From Hyalella azteca (lineage: Eukaryota; Arthropoda; Malacostraca; Amphipoda; Hyalellidae): a stretch of DNA of 64,000 bases. Positions 59,251-64,000 of this stretch are shown here, one piece after another. Numbering within the stretch: position 1 is the stretch's first letter; every line of letters starts with the position of its first letter. A program made the translations under genes and the position numbers. The notes beneath the pieces were generated by a model. That model was not told the origin of the DNA and did not search any database. It saw only the letters and a program-made list of their open reading frames with translations. Where the stretch lies: contig NW_025930472.1 in the NCBI RefSeq assembly GCF_000764305.2, forward strand, positions 62,001 through 126,000, written 5' to 3'.

Positions 59251-59290
59251 TCCGTCTGTCCGTCCGTCCGTCTGTCTGTCCGTCCGTGAC
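59251..59290. repeat. (GTCC/GTCT)n microsatellite
   Basis: Ten tetranucleotide units alternating GTCC, GTCT and GTCCGTCC. Confidence 0.85.
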
Positions 59291-60157
59291 TTCACGTTTT
59301 CGTCGACGAGAAAATGCGCTCTCTGTCACTCACTGCAGTGAGTACTGAATTATATTTTTTTTTCTTGCAGTGAACCGTCAAGATTCACTGAGACTTGAAC
59401 TCTAGTCCCACTATAGGCATGCGCCCTCAAGAGGGCTACGTAAGCCGGGCGCCAGGAGACAAGATAGCGTGTCTTAGCTTGGCAACTGCTAGGGCAACTG
59501 TGCTTGTCATAATAGTAACTATTAGCTGGCTTATTTGATACTTCAAAACGGTTGGGTAATCGTTTCATTGTTCAAGAAGAACAGTTTTCTTCATTCATCG
59601 ATGTCCATTAGATGATGAGTGGTAGGTGAAACGTGTTCGAAATGTGTTCTAATCGATTATTGGAATACCTTCAAAATTTACTGCTATACAAAATTATTCC
59701 TCTAGAATATTCCAGAAATTCCTCCTATATAAAAATTCTGAAAAAATTATTTTTTGGGAATTTTTTCTAATTTTTTAGTTGAAAAATATGCCGTTTCAGT
59801 GCAATCAAGTGCTAACGAAAGTTACGGTGTATAGACATCGGTGTTTCTCGTACATAAACTTACGGATGAAAGTATTTTTACGATTAAGATTACCTTGACA
59901 CAAAATGTCATTATTTCTTTGAACGAGCACATACACAAAGAGGTAACATTTTAAAGGAACAATCAAGTTATTAATGTTCTGATTAAGCATGCGAATATAA
60001 GTCCCCTCGTGTCTCCATGCCATGTGACCGCCCCCTAGCGCACCTATGAACAGTCCACGCCGTGGACTCGTGCGAGGATCGTGGCAGGCGAGACCAATTG
60101 AAGGTCGAAGTGCAAGTTCGAGGCGACGTCTCTAGAGTAAACATTACGATATCAAAC

Positions 60158-60268
60158 GTGACCACGAGAGCTGTGGCTAGGATGGTAGTGGTCGGTAAGG
60201 GCACTATAAGGCGTGACCACGAGAGCTGTGGCTAGGATGGTAGTGGTCGCTAAGGGCACTATATATAT
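60158..60268. repeat. 55-bp direct duplication
   Basis: GTGACCACGAGAGCTGTGGC and the following 35 nt occur twice, starting at about 60158 and 60213, differing by about one base. Confidence 0.85.
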
Positions 60269-63200
60269 AAGGCGTGACCAAGTAAGCTTTGTTACCAGGT
60301 ATGCTGGTATAATACCTCTGATGCATCAATTAAGAGCCAGTATACGGCATGAATTATACGGTATTCATCTTCCTTCCATCTATGATTCCACAAAAAAATC
60401 AGATAACAATATTCACGCCAGCGGAGATAAAAACAAAAACTCAAATTACCCCGAAACATAACGGCTTATATAAGAGAAGTGATATTGATATCTCACAGCA
60501 AGCGGAGCTTAGCACCTCAGCTATCTCGAGCAACTCGATACGTCAAAACCAATCACCAATTCGATCATTTGTCACAAGGTGCAAAGGAAACTTCCAATGA
60601 AAGACATCATTGAACCTGCAACTTTGGACCTCACCTTCAGATAACCTTCAGACAAAACGACATCGTTGTTCATTACAAGCTAGAGCGCTTGATCTTCTTT
60701 ACCTGGAGCCGTGACCGCAGCCTCAACAAACACAGACACTCGTCAATCTCTCGGGTCGTCCTGATAGAGAACATGTCGTCAGTCTTATACAAGACACGTC
60801 TTCGTGTCCGTAGAAATTAAATGTTTAAACTATAACCTCCCCGTGCGTAGCCCGGGACACAAAATTTGAAAATCTAGTTGTGCAAAATCCCTTCTTCCCG
60901 AGTCTCGTAGCTAAAGTTCGAACAAGACTGAGGATAATTAAAAACTTTTGAACCCACGTGCAAAAATGTTTGATTTATAACTCACATTCCGAAGTTAATG
61001 AAAATTTAAATTTTACAAAAAAAATAAGCTACGAAATCAAAACCAAAAAAGTATGCTCCCAATGTTCTATAAGGCCTCGTGATCTAACAATATAATTTCA
61101 AGTCGAGGTGATATCCTGTCATAATCCTGATGCGATAGCCGAGGTGCGCGCTAGTATAGCGCCTGTATGTTTACTGTAAGAGGCTTACAATGAACAAAAC
61201 TATCACATATATACAAAAAATAGGAGGAATTAATTTTGTAAAGTGACTAGCAGGTTAAAGCGACTAGCAGCTCGGGATAGATTTATCTGATCGCTCCTAT
61301 CATTCTGAATCCCATCATTTCGAATGCCATAATATAGAATGATGGGATGATGGAAAAATTTAATATTAGTACCAATGCTATCAATTATGCCTGCTGGTTG
61401 GCCCGGGGTTTTCAGGGATTGTAATCATAGCAATTTGAAAACCCCATTATTATTCGTCTTGTCATACCGGAGCTGATCGTGCCGAACCTCGTCATCTCAA
61501 TTCCAGGTGCTGATTTTGAATCGAAATCACCGTGATTGAAGAAATAAATGTTCAAACCCACATTTACCACGAAACTCCGTTCTAGTCCGGTTTGGAAATT
61601 TAGAGGAAATTTGAACTTTCTATTTGTGAATAAAATTTACACTTTGCGAAGTAAAAATGTCATTTGCAATTCAACAATCAATGAGATTCATTGATAATTG
61701 GATGATGAAATTGCATTCGATCGGCAAAATTGCCGACAGGCTAAAATTACACAAACTAAAGTTATTTTCAACAACAAAATCTAGTGTCATCAGTCAGAAT
61801 CATGCCGTTGCTAGAGCTATATGAAGCTGATAGCTGATACCCATGCGTGCTTAGCAGTACATCATACTGCTTAGGTGAACATGCTTTATTGCACGTATTT
61901 CTACTGTGAGCCTTTTTTTCTAGCAACCAATGCAACCAACTCTCATCATTTGAAGCTAGTGCGTGGTGGCTGATACCCGTGCGTGCTTAGCGGCACACTT
62001 CATATTATTCTATTATAATTTATTTTCTTACGAAACATAATAATTAAAATATGCGTTTCATCCACTGAGTCATTGTTTAGATATATTATATGCGTAATAT
62101 AGAATAATTTGTTGATTTGATATGATGGCATGACGGTAAGAAGGTGTGATGGTATGAAGGTGCGCTGAAATATATGCAGGCATATAATCACACAATCATA
62201 TCATCATACCACTGTATCGTCACATCGTTGATCATATCAATATCATTACCTATATAATAACTCTAACTAGAAAGGTCACTAGATTGCTTTAAATTTCACC
62301 AACACCAACATATCATTACACCATAATATCATCATACCATCATCGTAGGTTCACGTACAAGTTGAAAATTATCAGGCCTGTTAAAACCTTGCCACTCAAA
62401 TAAACTATAGGTATGTATATATTCAAGAACGAATCGTAGCATATATCACTCCAAAAAAATGTGCATGCAAGATGAATTATTTCACATATCTGTCAGGGAG
62501 TGCAAGCATTTAAGCACAGACTGAAATGAAACTTATAACTATTACGAATCTATCGAAAAATGAGGTTTTCTATGTGTTTGAAACCTAGGCTTGCACTTGT
62601 ACGCTTACTCAAACAAGATCAGGAGGTAATAAATTAGTAAAAATATTAGCAATTCAGTAAGTAGAAAATGTCGTAGAAATGTACCGTTCTCGAACAGAAA
62701 AAAATTCACCTACATCTCGAGGTGATGGGTGAGTTTTTGTTGTGAATATTTTTATTTTCGTTAATTCAGTTTCCGGGATTTTTTATCAGCAAACAACAAG
62801 ATAGGAGCTGCAGACAGACATCAAAAGCCAGGAATAGGCACGTAATGTGTTAGTTATTTAAGCACGTAACATTTGATCGAAGGAAGTGCACATGAACGAT
62901 GGAGTTGGCGCACGTTTAGTTCACGCTGGCCCCAGGCAGTCTGCCAGAGTAACGGTACTCCTGCCTCGCGTATGTGCATGGTGGAGACAGCGCGCGTTCT
63001 TTTATTTAGTTGCAATGTTTTTTAGTTATTAAGTGGATAACTTATGGTATATGTGTTGTTTTGAAGCAACCTGCATTGATATTTAATCAATTATTGCTCC
63101 TTATGTGTCCCACACTATCCCATGAGGCTATAAGCGAAAACATTTGCACGCTTAGTGCAGCAGAAAAAAGAACTCAGCCTGGGGAGACCCCCAGAAAAGG

Positions 63201-64000
63201 AGGAAACGTTTGACCAAACTCAACCACAAATGGGTTATATATCAACTATCGGAACGTCGCCGTACCTTGACGTAACCTTAGTTGGGTTAGCAAGTCTCAA
63301 ATATTTTATTTAAAAGGCAAAAAGTGTCTGGCACTCGACGTGGCCAGAGTTCAAAGAGTTAAATATAACGAAAGAACGAAAGACGATTTTGAGGTAACCA
63401 AATCCACTATTATAAAATACAATACCGAAGCCTTCTTCGGCAAATTTGTAAATGCAGTTTACAAATTTTATTGTTGTGGGTGAGCTCATACGCAAAATTT
63501 GGTTTGCTTAAAATGCGGAAATATTGTGTGGGACTATTAAGGTCCAAAAATAAATTATCTAAATATGCAGTTAAATTATCACTAATTATAAAATTTATTA
63601 TATTTGGCCATCTTTGTAATCGACAGAAAAACATCAGTCATTCAGCATCATTTAAAACGTTCGGCGTCTAAATTAACTTCGGGACGCAATTAACGTACCC
63701 AGCGGACTTCCCTATCGCATGGTTGCGCGCGACTATTAGTTATGGCCTTGAAACAAAATTACACCTTAACCGTTCTACATTTATTATAAGGCTCAACAAC
63801 AATGGTAAAAATAAATAACTTACAACGAATTGAGTAGAAGATCCTTTGTAGTTTATTAGAAATATTTCGTGAAATGTCAGCAGTACAATAAACTTTGAAG
63901 TACAAACGAGCGCGACGTAACAATCAGAACTTGTAAGTGTAGGACCATCGAGAGCGGCCACCACTCACTGCGCGACAAGACGGAAGCAAACTGACGGCAA

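Larger units (their letters stand above)
57683..64000. other. Upstream of ACSBG: no recognisable gene
   Basis: Only short ORFs without motifs are present. A GC-richer patch at 62900-63000 (CGCACGTTTAGTTCACGCTG) has no exon structure that I can support. Tandem repeats within it are listed separately. Confidence 0.45.

Noticed and set aside
59370..59480. B-box-like GAGTTCAAGTCTC on the minus strand
   Set aside because: No paired acceptor or anticodon stem found; too weak to call a tRNA or SINE.
63740..63964. 74-codon minus-strand ORF near the right edge
   Set aside because: No family motif and no splice support; AT-rich hydrophobic stretch typical of chance ORFs here.

Overview
This is a eukaryotic window, most likely from an arthropod and probably an insect. 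It is AT-rich, with intron-split genes (GT-AG introns up to about 9 kb), an insect-type gustatory receptor, abundant minisatellites, and several kinds of retroelement and DNA-transposon remnants. Family assignments come from reading motifs and checking splice phase by eye; no database search was run.

Layout. 1-6.7 kb (minus): a decayed Ty3/gypsy-type LTR retrotransposon whose 3' end runs off the left edge. It has gag zinc knuckles, a TTTAAAC frameshift site, a first protease, RT, RNase H, a second protease-like domain, integrase, and a long Ser/acidic tail. 6.7-11.7 kb: AT-rich, with one orphan terminal exon. 11.7-18.7 kb: a dense cluster of inverted-repeat elements sharing the terminus ACCRTCAA. 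19.0-24.0 kb (plus): the PHD finger and C-terminal exons of Integrator subunit 12 (INTS12). 25.1-25.5 kb (plus): a TWIK-like two-pore K+ channel fragment with an in-frame stop. 27.3-27.8 kb (plus): a CR1/jockey-like RT fragment. 28.3-29.5 kb: a TTAA-flanked transposon. 29.9-32.4 kb: tandem and direct repeats. 33.4-35.9 kb (minus): a complete four-exon gustatory receptor. 38.3-51.5 kb (plus): a five-exon UPF0547/C16orf87 homologue. Its 9.1-kb first intron holds a hAT-like end, fold-back elements and a non-LTR retrotransposon. 52.7-57.7 kb (minus): a complete bubblegum-type long-chain acyl-CoA synthetase (ACSBG). It is tail-to-tail with UPF0547. 57.7-64 kb: no recognisable gene.

The most striking object is the non-LTR retrotransposon at 42,957-44,732. 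It is framed by an exact 14-bp target-site duplication. Its first 66 nt can be folded into the nested double pseudoknot of an HDV-like self-cleaving ribozyme whose cleavage point coincides with the element's first base. The start codon lies inside that ribozyme. The ORF then encodes a 2A ribosome-skipping motif, a PHD-like zinc finger and an APE endonuclease. A 343-N assembly gap hides the RT. A Cys/His C-terminal motif, an 11-bp 3' hairpin and a (CAA)n tail follow.

The host genes are not an operon or pathway cluster: INTS12 (snRNA processing), UPF0547 (unknown), ACSBG (fatty-acid activation) and the receptor (chemosensation) are independent neighbours separated by repeats.
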